From contig DXNX01000075.1 of the NCBI GenBank assembly GCA_019413245.1, positions 1 to 11,139 of the forward strand: a stretch of 11,139 nucleotides of DNA, given 5' to 3'. Each line of letters begins with the position of its first letter. The stretch's first letter is position 1. This document shows, one piece after another, positions 1 through 5,957 of the stretch. The notes below the pieces were generated by a model that saw only the letters and a program-made list of their open reading frames with translations, was not told the origin of the DNA and made no database searches. Made by a program: the position numbers and the translations under genes. This DNA is from Oscillospiraceae bacterium. Lineage in GTDB: Bacteria; Bacillota; Clostridia; Oscillospirales; Ruminococcaceae.

Positions 1-117
1 CTGGGGGTGGACCCCAAGGTGGCGGAGGAGGACGCCTGCAAGATCGAGCACGACCTGAGCCCCGAGACCTTCGACCGTCTGGCCGAATATGCCCGGAAGC
101 ATTTTCCTGAAGAGTAA
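1..117 (+). CDS. DtxR/MntR-family metal-dependent transcriptional repressor, C-terminal fragment
   Basis: Only the last 38 codons are in the window; the gene starts to the left. The visible peptide contains LGVDPKVAEEDACKIEHDLS followed by a short helix (PETFDRLAEYARKHFPEE). The DAC-x-x-EH segment is the hallmark of the metal-binding and dimerisation domain of DtxR/MntR/IdeR repressors: Cys, Glu and His in this helix contribute to the regulatory metal sites in the family. The protein ends soon after this domain, so it lacks the C-terminal SH3-like domain of DtxR/IdeR and is of the shorter, MntR-like layout. The DNA-binding half is not visible, and whether iron or manganese is sensed cannot be decided. 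Two candidate binding sites of the right general form lie about 750 bp downstream, in front of the neighbouring convergent gene. Confidence 0.8.
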   Translation: MGVDPKVAEEDACKIEHDLSPETFDRLAEYARKHFPEE

Positions 118-135
118 GTTTTTTAAAAAAACAAA

Positions 136-178
136 CAAAACCGGCGCCCGCACGGAGAGTCCACGGGCGCCGGTTTTG
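136..178. terminator. Bidirectional intrinsic terminator
   Basis: A perfect 15-bp stem pairs 136-150 with 164-178. It has a GC-rich core (ccggcgcccg against cgggcgccgg) flanked by aaaa on the left and tttt on the right, so it can terminate in both directions. It lies 18 bp after the repressor stop codon and about 80 bp past the stop of the convergent DUF3793 gene. Confidence 0.9.
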
Positions 179-199
179 CTGATTCGGAATGCCTTTGTC

Positions 200-232
200 A
201 AAGAACGGCAGATGGCTGTGTGCCGTCTTTTT
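200..232. terminator. Second terminator-like hairpin between convergent genes
   Basis: The arm at 200-210 (aaagaacggca) pairs with 221-230 (tgccgtcttt) with a single bulged A and a 10-nt loop. A run of five T follows on the plus strand, and the minus-strand reading also ends in a T-rich stretch. It lies 28 bp beyond the DUF3793 stop, so it could be that gene's main terminator or a backup for plus-strand readthrough. Apart from the two hairpins, the 118-259 gap shows no gene. Confidence 0.6.
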
Positions 233-259
233 CAGGCAGGAAGAAAATCGAAGTATAGC

Positions 260-826
260 TCACGCAGCCACGGTGAGGCGGGCCGGTGTGAAGCCGCTGC
301 GGTAACAGCGCAGGTACACGTCGGTACATTTACGGTAGCTGGCAAATCGGGCCCGGGCAGCGTCCGGGTCTCCGTACGCCTTCCAATAGCCTTTGCAGGT
401 GTAGTTTTGGCCTTTGTGTTCCACAAATCCCACCACATCCTCCAGCGGATAGCCGAGGAAGATTCCGATTTCATGGGGAAATTCTGCCTCGGTACACAGG
501 CGCCGGGAAAGATGATCCAGCTGCTTCCTCAATGTTCCCTGCGGGTAGCCGGTCTGTTCCAGATACGTCTGCACCGCCGGGCTGCGCAGAATGTCCCGCA
601 GGCGGTTTGCCCGGTAGACATAAATGAGAAACGCAGACGTGTGCGGGCAGGCTTTGAGCACTTCAATCTGCAAGCCCCGGGGATGGAGCTGTACCTGCCA
701 GGAAGCAATTGCCGCTTCCATGGTATGCTTGTCAGGTTCGACCCAACGGAACAGGTTAGCCGCTTTCAAACCGGCCATCACCGGTGCGCACTGGGTGATA
801 AATGCAATTCCAAAATCTCTGCGCAT
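260..826 (-). CDS. DUF3793 family protein, function unknown
   Basis: The product is a 188-residue soluble protein with no signal peptide or membrane segment. I recognise it as DUF3793 from its ordered conserved blocks: CAPVMAGLKAANLF (13-26), the VYR segment (70-72), FPHEIG (116-121), LGYPLEDVVGF (124-134), and GYWKAYGD (146-153) followed by a late Cys (167). No catalytic motif is assignable; conserved Cys13, His118, Glu119 and Cys167 are the notable candidates. The family is found mainly in Clostridia and, as I recall, often sits near flavodoxin, Feo iron-transport or DtxR-type genes, which fits the repressor fragment to the left. The start at 826 follows GGGAGG at 8-nt spacing. A strong promoter with two palindromes lies upstream, implying regulated expression. 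Family membership is fairly sure; any role in metal or redox homeostasis is inference. Confidence 0.85.
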   Translation of the reverse strand: MRRDFGIAFITQCAPVMAGLKAANLFRWVEPDKHTMEAAIASWQVQLHPRGLQIEVLKACPHTSAFLIYVYRANRLRDILRSPAVQTYLEQTGYPQGTLRKQLDHLSRRLCTEAEFPHEIGIFLGYPLEDVVGFVEHKGQNYTCKGYWKAYGDPDAARARFASYRKCTDVYLRCYRSGFTPARLTVAA

Positions 827-854
827 GGCAGGGTCCTCCCGTATCGGCTCATTT

Positions 855-870
855 GTTAGTTAAAACTAAC
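855..870. promoter_or_regulatory. Operator-like palindrome A (GTTAG-N6-CTAAC), in DUF3793 leader
   Basis: This is a perfect inverted repeat, gttagtt-aa-aactaac. Its half-sites and spacing (GTTAG-N6-CTAAC) match the second palindrome at 926-945. It lies 29 bp upstream of the DUF3793 start codon, inside the predicted leader. The TTAG/CTAA half-site geometry recalls DtxR/IdeR-type boxes; the binding protein is inferred, not shown. Confidence 0.65.
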
Positions 871-925
871 CTTTATTGAAAAAAAACAACCGCTTTTTCC
901 GTCAAATCCGGTTTTGCGGCCCCAT

Positions 926-945
926 AAGTTAGCTATTTCTAACTT
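926..945. promoter_or_regulatory. Operator-like palindrome B (AAGTTAG-N6-CTAACTT) at predicted transcription start
   Basis: A perfect inverted repeat with 7-bp arms and a 6-bp centre shares the GTTAG-N6-CTAAC core with site A. It begins 6 bp downstream of the minus-strand -10 hexamer (952-957), so it would cover the predicted start point near 945. That is the classical position for a repressor. The centre-to-centre distance to site A is 73 bp, close to seven helical turns. Confidence 0.7.
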
Positions 946-951
946 GCTGAT

Positions 952-980
952 ACTATATCACATTCCAGTTTTTATGTCAA
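952..980 (-). promoter_or_regulatory. Sigma-A-type promoter for the DUF3793 gene
   Basis: Read on the minus strand, a consensus -35 TTGACA (975-980) is separated by exactly 17 bp from TATAGT (952-957). Predicted start is near 945, giving a leader of about 120 nt before the start codon at 826. This leader contains palindrome A and an A/T-rich stretch at 876-887. Confidence 0.8.
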
Positions 981-1050
981 GCCTGTTTTTCCTGTTTTTT
1001 CTTTGCAGACCCGTTATTGTCCCACCATAACAGAAATCCGATATTGCGTA

Positions 1051-1079
1051 TGGCAATTCCTATATTGGTATGGTATACT
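1051..1079 (+). promoter_or_regulatory. Promoter for the GGDEF gene (extended -10)
   Basis: TGGTATACT at 1071-1079 is an extended -10 element (TG-N-TATACT). A weak -35 candidate, TGGCAA, lies at 1051-1056 with a 17-bp spacer. The start codon is about 50 bp downstream at 1134. It is separate from the divergent DUF3793 promoter and roughly 110 bp from palindrome B. Confidence 0.6.
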
Positions 1080-1133
1080 GAATTCAATTCGTCAGCACAG
1101 AATGATTCATCTTCAACACAGAGGAGGTGCGGC

Positions 1134-2246
1134 ATGGATCATATTCTGTATGTCGAGATCAATCTGATCTGTATTCTGATCGTTGTCCTGGAAGTGATAC
1201 AGCTGGTGCGGGATATTGACCAGTCCCCGCGTGTCCGGCTGTTCACCGGGCTGATGATTTGTGCTTTATTCAATTTCGGCTTTGACTTGTTATGGGGATT
1301 TCTGCACGCTTCGGGAGCCCCGGAACCGTTCAGCTGGGCCGTTAATCAGTTGTATTTTCTGGCTCTCAACATGACATCGGTATTCTGGATGCTGTACGCC
1401 GAGACCTGCCTGGAATCTCCCTGGCTGAAAAAACGAAGGTGGTTCTGGCTCTCCCTCTCCCCTGCCATTCTGCTGCAGCTCGTCACTCTTGCAGGGCTGG
1501 TCTTCCACATCGGTCCGGACGGCTATCAGCGCGGCCCAATGCACTGGTTTCAGGTGCTGGTTTCCTACTTGTACATAGCCTGGCCTGCCTTGGAAGCCTT
1601 TTTCAAATCCACCCAGCGCCGGTATTATGCACAGCGTTCCCAATACCGCATGCTGGCATCCTTTGTGGTTTTTCCGCTGATTTTCTCCGTTTTGCAGCTG
1701 TTTTTGGGCGGAGATGCCCCTATGCTGTGCGTGGGTATCACGCTCTCCATCATTTTGCTGTATCAGAACCGGCAGGCACGGCTGATTTCCCGCGACCCCC
1801 TGACTGGTCTGAACAACCGAACCCAGTTGATCCTGTATCTTTCGGACCGCATCAAGAACCACGACAAGACCTTGTATCTGCTGATGATGGACGCCAACCG
1901 CTTCAAGACCATCAACGATACCTACGGGCACACCGCCGGGGACCGCGCGCTGGTGCAGATTGCGACCGCCCTGAAAAAAGCGGTGCCGCCCCGCTTCCTG
2001 ATCGCGCGGTACGGTGGCGATGAGTTCATCGTGGCAGGAGAGGCTGACAGTGACCTGGAGATTATCCAGCTGCGGGAAAACATCATCCAGACGCTGGCTG
2101 AAGAAAACTCCGTAAGCGGTGAGCCGTTCCACGTTTCCCTGTGCATCGGATACGCAGCGTACAGCGATGATATGAACACCATCCCGGACCTGATTGAAGC
2201 AGCTGACCGGGAACTGTACAAAGCCAAGAAACGTTTGAGCCAATAA
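1134..2246 (+). CDS. Membrane-anchored GGDEF-domain diguanylate cyclase
   Basis: The 370-residue product is predicted to make cyclic di-GMP from two GTP at the inner face of the membrane. About seven hydrophobic segments (near 4-24, 36-57, 68-90, 103-125, 137-157, 173-191 and 196-211) form an N-terminal sensor resembling 7TM-type input domains. The GGDEF domain starts at DPLTGL (221), has metal- and substrate-site motifs around Asp253 and ND 261-262 (FKTINDTYGH), and an intact GGDEF at 294-298. The inhibitory I-site RxxD expected at 285-288 is PPRF, so product feedback is probably absent. I chose the ATG at 1134 because GAGGAGG sits just upstream and the extended -10 at 1071-1079 lies inside the longer in-frame reading from 1017. 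No EAL or HD-GYP partner is in the window. The sensed signal is unknown. Confidence 0.9.
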   Translation: MDHILYVEINLICILIVVLEVIQLVRDIDQSPRVRLFTGLMICALFNFGFDLLWGFLHASGAPEPFSWAVNQLYFLALNMTSVFWMLYAETCLESPWLKKRRWFWLSLSPAILLQLVTLAGLVFHIGPDGYQRGPMHWFQVLVSYLYIAWPALEAFFKSTQRRYYAQRSQYRMLASFVVFPLIFSVLQLFLGGDAPMLCVGITLSIILLYQNRQARLISRDPLTGLNNRTQLILYLSDRIKNHDKTLYLLMMDANRFKTINDTYGHTAGDRALVQIATALKKAVPPRFLIARYGGDEFIVAGEADSDLEIIQLRENIIQTLAEENSVSGEPFHVSLCIGYAAYSDDMNTIPDLIEAADRELYKAKKRLSQ

Positions 2247-2250
2247 AAAA

Positions 2251-2284
2251 ACGTCCTTCACCTTGCGGTGGAGGGCGTTTTTTT
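2251..2284. terminator. Bidirectional terminator between GGDEF and M3 peptidase genes
   Basis: The arm at 2251-2262 (acgtccttcacc) pairs with 2267-2278 (ggtggagggcgt), with two G-U pairs and a 4-nt loop. Seven T (2278-2284) follow and seven A (2245-2251) precede it, so it can serve both the plus-strand cyclase gene and the convergent peptidase gene ending at 2293. Confidence 0.9.
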
Positions 2285-2292
2285 ATTGCGTG

Positions 2293-3981
2293 TTACAGCT
2301 GGTGCTGTTCGATCCAGGATTCCACTTCCCGGGCCAGATCAGTCAGGCTGCCGGGGGTGAACGGTACCTTCATGCCTGCGGCCTGGGCCAGTTCCGCATA
2401 GGAGGCGGTCCCGGCCAAGCGGGTCAGCTTCAAGTAGCGCTGCCAGGCATCCTCGTGGTCATGCAGGGCTGCAATGAAGAACTGCAGCGCAATGACGGTG
2501 GCCAGGCAGTAGTCGATGTAATAGAACGGGCACTCATAGATGTGCAGCTGACGCTGCCAGCCGGCACCGCGGCCATAGAACGGCAGGTCACCGAACTCGT
2601 TCCAGGGACGATACTTGTGCTCCAGTTTGAGCCATTCGGCATTGCGCTGTTCCGGGGTCAGGTCCGGGTTCTGGTAGACAATGTGCTGGAACTCATCCAC
2701 CATGCAGCCATAGGGCAGGAACACGAAGCTGTCCTCGGCGTGATACAGCTCATACTTGTCGGTATCAGGGCCGAAGAACAGGTTATGCCAGGGCGCGGTG
2801 AGGAATTCCATGGACATGGAGTGGATCTCGGCGCTTTCCATGCCGGGGCACTGCAGTTCCTGGGGAATGTCGGTGCGGGCGGCCAGGTAAGATTCCAGCG
2901 CGTGGCCAGCCTCGTGGGTCAGCACATCCACGTCGCCGGAAGTCCCGTTCCAGTTGGCAAAGATGAAGGGAGCCTTATAGTCGGGGATGATTTCCTCATA
3001 GCCGCCGGTCATCTTGCCGGGACGGCTCATGACATCGAACATCTCGTTGTCCTGCATGAAGTCGATGAACTCACCGGTGACGGGGCTCAGCTCATGATAC
3101 ATCTTGCGGGCACCGGCCATCAGCTCCTCATATGTGCCATGCGGTGCCGGGTTGCCGTCCGCAAAGCAGACGCCGGAATCCCAGAACATGGGATGCTCGA
3201 TACCGGTACGCTTGGCGCGCAGATCCAGCATGCGGCGCAGCAGCGGCACCACCTGCTCTTCCACTTCCTTGCGGAAGGCCGCGACCTCTTTCTGGCCGTA
3301 ACCGATGCGGTTCATGCGGATGTAGCTCAGTTCGCTGTAATCCTTGTATCCCAGGATGTGAGCCTGCTCGGTGCGGTTTTTCACCAGGCGGTCATACAGG
3401 TCATCGAACTCGGCACGGTGGGCGTCAAAGTAGGAAGCCTCCGCTTCATAAGCAGCCCGGCGCATGGTGGGGTCCAGGCTCTGCTTGTAAGGCGTCAGCT
3501 GGGGAATGGTCAGCTGCTTGCCGTCCAGTTCCACCAGGGCACCGCCGTACAGGCGCTGATAAGCGCTGGTCAGGGCATTTTCTTCCTTCTGCAGGTTGAT
3601 GATCCGCTCATCCATGGACAGCACCCGGTTTTTCAGGGTAGGCAGCACGGTAGAGCCGAAGGCCTTTTCCAGAGCCTGCGCGTGGGGGTTGGACAGAATA
3701 GCCCGGGCAATATCGGTCTCGGCATTGGCCACAGCCGGTCCGTTGGCGTCAAACCAATCCTGTTCCGCCGCCCAGATCTTGTCCCGGGTATCCAGGGTAT
3801 AGTGGATATTGGCCAGAATCTGGGCGGTACGGTAATGGGCCAGGAAATCATTTTCCTCCCGGTAGAGATGAATCAGCTCTTCCCCGCTTTCGGCCGCGGC
3901 CAGGCGAGCAGCCAGGCCCTTGCAGCCAGTGAGAACAGCGTCCAGATCCGGGCGCTGATAGGTCATTTCAGAAAATTTCAT
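2293..3981 (-). CDS. M3 family oligoendopeptidase (PepF-like zinc metallopeptidase)
   Basis: The 562-residue cytoplasmic protein has no signal peptide and is of normal length for clostridial M3 oligoendopeptidases, which degrade short peptides with a catalytic zinc. The active site is HEAGH at 356-360 (zinc ligands His356 and His360, general base Glu357). The third ligand, Glu385, is in MESAEIHSM, 29 residues after the first His, as in the thimet/PepF family. The helical N-terminal two thirds and the C-terminal GRGAGWQRQLHIYECPFYYI segment, with its substrate-side Tyr residues, also fit the family. The start at 3981 follows AAAGGAG. It is a single-gene unit, convergent with the cyclase and divergent from the FMN dehydrogenase gene. 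Peptide recycling is the likely role; the exact specificity cannot be read from sequence. Confidence 0.93.
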   Translation of the reverse strand: MKFSEMTYQRPDLDAVLTGCKGLAARLAAAESGEELIHLYREENDFLAHYRTAQILANIHYTLDTRDKIWAAEQDWFDANGPAVANAETDIARAILSNPHAQALEKAFGSTVLPTLKNRVLSMDERIINLQKEENALTSAYQRLYGGALVELDGKQLTIPQLTPYKQSLDPTMRRAAYEAEASYFDAHRAEFDDLYDRLVKNRTEQAHILGYKDYSELSYIRMNRIGYGQKEVAAFRKEVEEQVVPLLRRMLDLRAKRTGIEHPMFWDSGVCFADGNPAPHGTYEELMAGARKMYHELSPVTGEFIDFMQDNEMFDVMSRPGKMTGGYEEIIPDYKAPFIFANWNGTSGDVDVLTHEAGHALESYLAARTDIPQELQCPGMESAEIHSMSMEFLTAPWHNLFFGPDTDKYELYHAEDSFVFLPYGCMVDEFQHIVYQNPDLTPEQRNAEWLKLEHKYRPWNEFGDLPFYGRGAGWQRQLHIYECPFYYIDYCLATVIALQFFIAALHDHEDAWQRYLKLTRLAGTASYAELAQAAGMKVPFTPGSLTDLAREVESWIEQHQL

Positions 3982-4024
3982 GAATCAGGTTTCTCCTTTC
4001 ATGGGGCGTTTGCGCTTGTCTTTT

Positions 4025-4059
4025 AGAATAGCACACTTGCCGGAAAAAGGAAAGTGTGC
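4025..4059 (-). promoter_or_regulatory. Candidate promoter of the M3 peptidase gene with overlapping inverted repeat
   Basis: On the minus strand a -10-like TATTCT (4025-4030) abuts an inverted repeat with perfect 8-bp arms: gcacactt at 4031-4038 and aagtgtgc at 4052-4059, with a 13-bp centre. A weak -35 (TTTCCT, 4048-4053, 17-bp spacer) overlaps the distal arm. There is no T-run, so this looks more like an operator than a terminator. No regulator is identified. Confidence 0.45.
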
Positions 4060-4066
4060 GCGGTGC

Positions 4067-4095
4067 TTGCGTTTGCCCGGGAAAAGGGGTAGTAT
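4067..4095 (+). promoter_or_regulatory. Candidate promoter of the alpha-hydroxy-acid dehydrogenase gene
   Basis: TTGCGT at 4067-4072 and TAGTAT at 4090-4095 are spaced by 17 bp on the plus strand. The match is moderate. The element begins 8 bp downstream of the inverted repeat at 4031-4059 and ends 42 bp before the start codon at 4138. Confidence 0.45.
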
Positions 4096-4137
4096 AAAAA
4101 CAGGTGAAAACCATACCTGAAAGGGAGATGTTTGGCA

Positions 4138-5151
4138 ATGACATATCAGGATATTGCAGAACAGGCACGGGGTCAGATGGGCCTGTGCAAGGCCTGCCCC
4201 GTCTGTGACGGCCGGGCCTGCCGCGGGACCATGCCCGGGCCAGGTGCCAAAGGCGTGGGTGACTGCGCCATCCGCAACTATGCGGCCTGGCAGGCTGTCC
4301 GTGTAAACATGGATACGCTGTGTGAGCCCGGCACGCCGGACACCAGCTGCACCATGCTGGGGCATACCTTCAAGGTTCCGGTATTTGCCGGTCCTGTGGG
4401 GGCGGTTCAGCTGCACTACGGCAACAAATACGATGACATGGCTTACAACGACATCCTGGTACCAGCCTGCCGCGATGCCGGGATTCTGGCCTTTACCGGC
4501 GACGGCACCAACCCTGCCGTGATGGAAGCGGCTTGCCGCGCCATTGGGCAGAGCAACGGGTTCGGTATTCCCACCGTCAAGCCCTGGGATTCCGCCACCG
4601 TGGCCAAGAAGATGGATATGGTCCGCCAGTCCGGCGCCTTTGCGGTTGCCATGGACATTGATGCGGCAGGCCTGCCCTTCCTGAAGAATCTGGACCCGCC
4701 CGCCGGTGGCAAGACGGTGGAACAGCTGCGGGAAATCATTCGGGATGCCGGTGTCCCCTTCATTGTCAAAGGCATCATGACCGCCAAGGGTGCAGAGAAG
4801 GCTGTACAGGCCGGAGCCGCCGGTATCGTGGTTTCCAACCACGGCGGCCGCGTGCTGGACGGAACGCCTGCCACCGCCGAAGTCCTGCCGGAGATCGTCA
4901 AGGCCGTGAACGGCCGGGCGCTGATCCTGGTGGACGGCGGCATCCGTACCGGTCTGGATGTGTTTCGCGCCCTGGCACTGGGTGCCAATGCCGTACTGAT
5001 TGCCCGTCCCTTCGTCACCGCCGTGTACGGTGCCGGAGCCGACGGCGTGAAAGCCTATGTGGACCAGCTGGCCGCCGAGCTGGCCGATACCATGGCCATG
5101 TGCGGTGCCAAGACCCTGGCTGACATCACCCCGGATATGGTCCGGCTGTGA
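4138..5151 (+). CDS. FMN-dependent alpha-hydroxy-acid dehydrogenase (LldD/lactate oxidase family) with Cys-rich N-terminus
   Basis: The 337-residue TIM-barrel flavoprotein is predicted to oxidise a 2-hydroxy acid such as lactate. The barrel shows the family signature SNHGGRVLDGTPAT with catalytic His235 and substrate-binding Arg238, followed by VDGGIRTGLDVFRALALGA and ARPF, which form the FMN phosphate site. The N-terminus differs from classical members: Cys17, Cys20, Cys23, Cys28 and Cys43 form a CxxCxxC-x4-C cluster before the barrel. Such a cluster could bind an Fe-S centre or zinc; I believe it recurs in a clostridial subgroup. It has no signal peptide. I chose ATG 4138 over TTG 4132 because AAGGGAG (4121-4127) is then 10 nt away rather than 4. 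It stands alone between its own promoter and terminator, so neighbours do not reveal the substrate or electron acceptor. Confidence 0.85.
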   Translation: MTYQDIAEQARGQMGLCKACPVCDGRACRGTMPGPGAKGVGDCAIRNYAAWQAVRVNMDTLCEPGTPDTSCTMLGHTFKVPVFAGPVGAVQLHYGNKYDDMAYNDILVPACRDAGILAFTGDGTNPAVMEAACRAIGQSNGFGIPTVKPWDSATVAKKMDMVRQSGAFAVAMDIDAAGLPFLKNLDPPAGGKTVEQLREIIRDAGVPFIVKGIMTAKGAEKAVQAGAAGIVVSNHGGRVLDGTPATAEVLPEIVKAVNGRALILVDGGIRTGLDVFRALALGANAVLIARPFVTAVYGAGADGVKAYVDQLAAELADTMAMCGAKTLADITPDMVRL

Positions 5152-5169
5152 TGCTGCCATAAACCGACA

Positions 5170-5206
5170 AAAAGCCCCGGGCTGTCCATGACAGTCCGGG
5201 GCTTTT
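5170..5206. terminator. Bidirectional terminator after dehydrogenase gene and plsY
   Basis: A 17-bp stem (5170-5186 with 5190-5206, one G-U pair) closes a 3-nt loop. It reads aaaagccccggg-ctgtc on one side and gacag-tccggggctttt on the other. A and T tracts at the two ends allow termination both of the plus-strand dehydrogenase gene and of the minus-strand operon ending with plsY. Confidence 0.9.
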
Positions 5207-5266
5207 CCGTTTGTTTCGTGTATCAGCGGGTGGGCTTCCGGTCGCCGCAATACGGCCTTGCGCCCA

Positions 5267-5938
5267 TTATTTTCCGTCGGATTCTTTCTTTTTCTGTCCG
5301 AAGCGATATTCAGTGCCGTTGCGCAGGCGCTGGATATTGGAGCGGTGCATGTAGATGACCATAGCAGCCATGATCACGCTGCAGACGCCGATGAACACCA
5401 GGGTGGGCACATCCGCACCGTGCCACGCCCAGAAGCAGAGCGTCAGAATCGGGTACACCGCCGCAATGATGATGCTGCCCAGGGAAACGATGCGGGTGAT
5501 GGCAAATTCGATGAGGAAAATGACCACCAGCATCAAAAACACCACCGGCTGCAGGGCCAGAATGGCACCACCGCAGACCAGCACGCCCTTGCCGCCCTTG
5601 AAACCGAACCACACCGGTTTCATATGGCCGATACAGGCAAAGACAGCGGCCAGATAAGCCCCGCAGGCAGGGTCAAATTCAGGCACCAGGGCGGCAAACA
5701 GCCATTTGCCGATGAGTACCGCCGCGGCGCCCTTGGCCACATCACCAATGGCAGTGGCTGCACCGGGCAGTTTTCCGTAAGTTCGCAGCATGTTGGTCAT
5801 TCCGGCGCTGCCGCTGCCGTGGGTCCGCACATCGTCACGGCAAAGCAGGTTCGAGATCAGGATACCGAACACGATGCTGCCGAGCAGGTAACCTTCCAAA
5901 ATCACCAGCACAACAGCTGCGATAAGATGAAGCGTCAT
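5267..5938 (-). CDS. plsY: Acyl-phosphate:glycerol-3-phosphate acyltransferase PlsY
   Basis: The 223-residue polytopic membrane enzyme transfers an acyl group from acyl-phosphate to sn-glycerol 3-phosphate, the first membrane step of phosphatidic acid synthesis. All three conserved regions are visible. GSGSAGMTN (41-49) is a variant of the usual GSGN-x-GATN loop and is followed by R52 and DVAKG (66-70). The phosphate-binding FKGGKG is at 113-118, just after GH at 104-105. NIQRLRNGTE at 201-210 is the third. Hydrophobic helices near 3-28, 55-80, 92-108, 121-145, 155-170 and 178-197 fit the family. I chose the ATG at 5938, preceded by AAGGGGAAGG, rather than the longer reading from 5992 that would run into der. 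It lies 19 bp after der as the last gene of the unit. Confidence 0.95.
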   Translation of the reverse strand: MTLHLIAAVVLVILEGYLLGSIVFGILISNLLCRDDVRTHGSGSAGMTNMLRTYGKLPGAATAIGDVAKGAAAVLIGKWLFAALVPEFDPACGAYLAAVFACIGHMKPVWFGFKGGKGVLVCGGAILALQPVVFLMLVVIFLIEFAITRIVSLGSIIIAAVYPILTLCFWAWHGADVPTLVFIGVCSVIMAAMVIYMHRSNIQRLRNGTEYRFGQKKKESDGK

Positions 5939-5957
5939 GATTCCTTCCCCTTTCGAT

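Noticed and set aside
89..859. Plus-strand open frame of 256 codons over the DUF3793 gene
   Set aside because: It overlaps the end of the repressor gene and two terminators; the opposite strand carries clear DUF3793 blocks and a promoter.
1017..1133. 39-codon N-terminal extension of the GGDEF protein starting at TTG 1017
   Set aside because: This stretch contains the extended -10 promoter, and a strong GAGGAGG site lies just before ATG 1134, where a hydrophobic N-terminus begins.
2263..4026. Long plus-strand open frame opposite the M3 peptidase gene
   Set aside because: It is an antisense shadow: GC-rich codon use removes stops from the complementary frame. The minus-strand frame has the HEAGH zinc site and a ribosome binding site; the plus frame shows no known motif.
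3985..5250. 421-codon minus-strand open frame opposite the dehydrogenase gene
   Set aside because: It runs through the promoter region and terminator and its product resembles no family, while the plus-strand frame has a full FMN enzyme signature.
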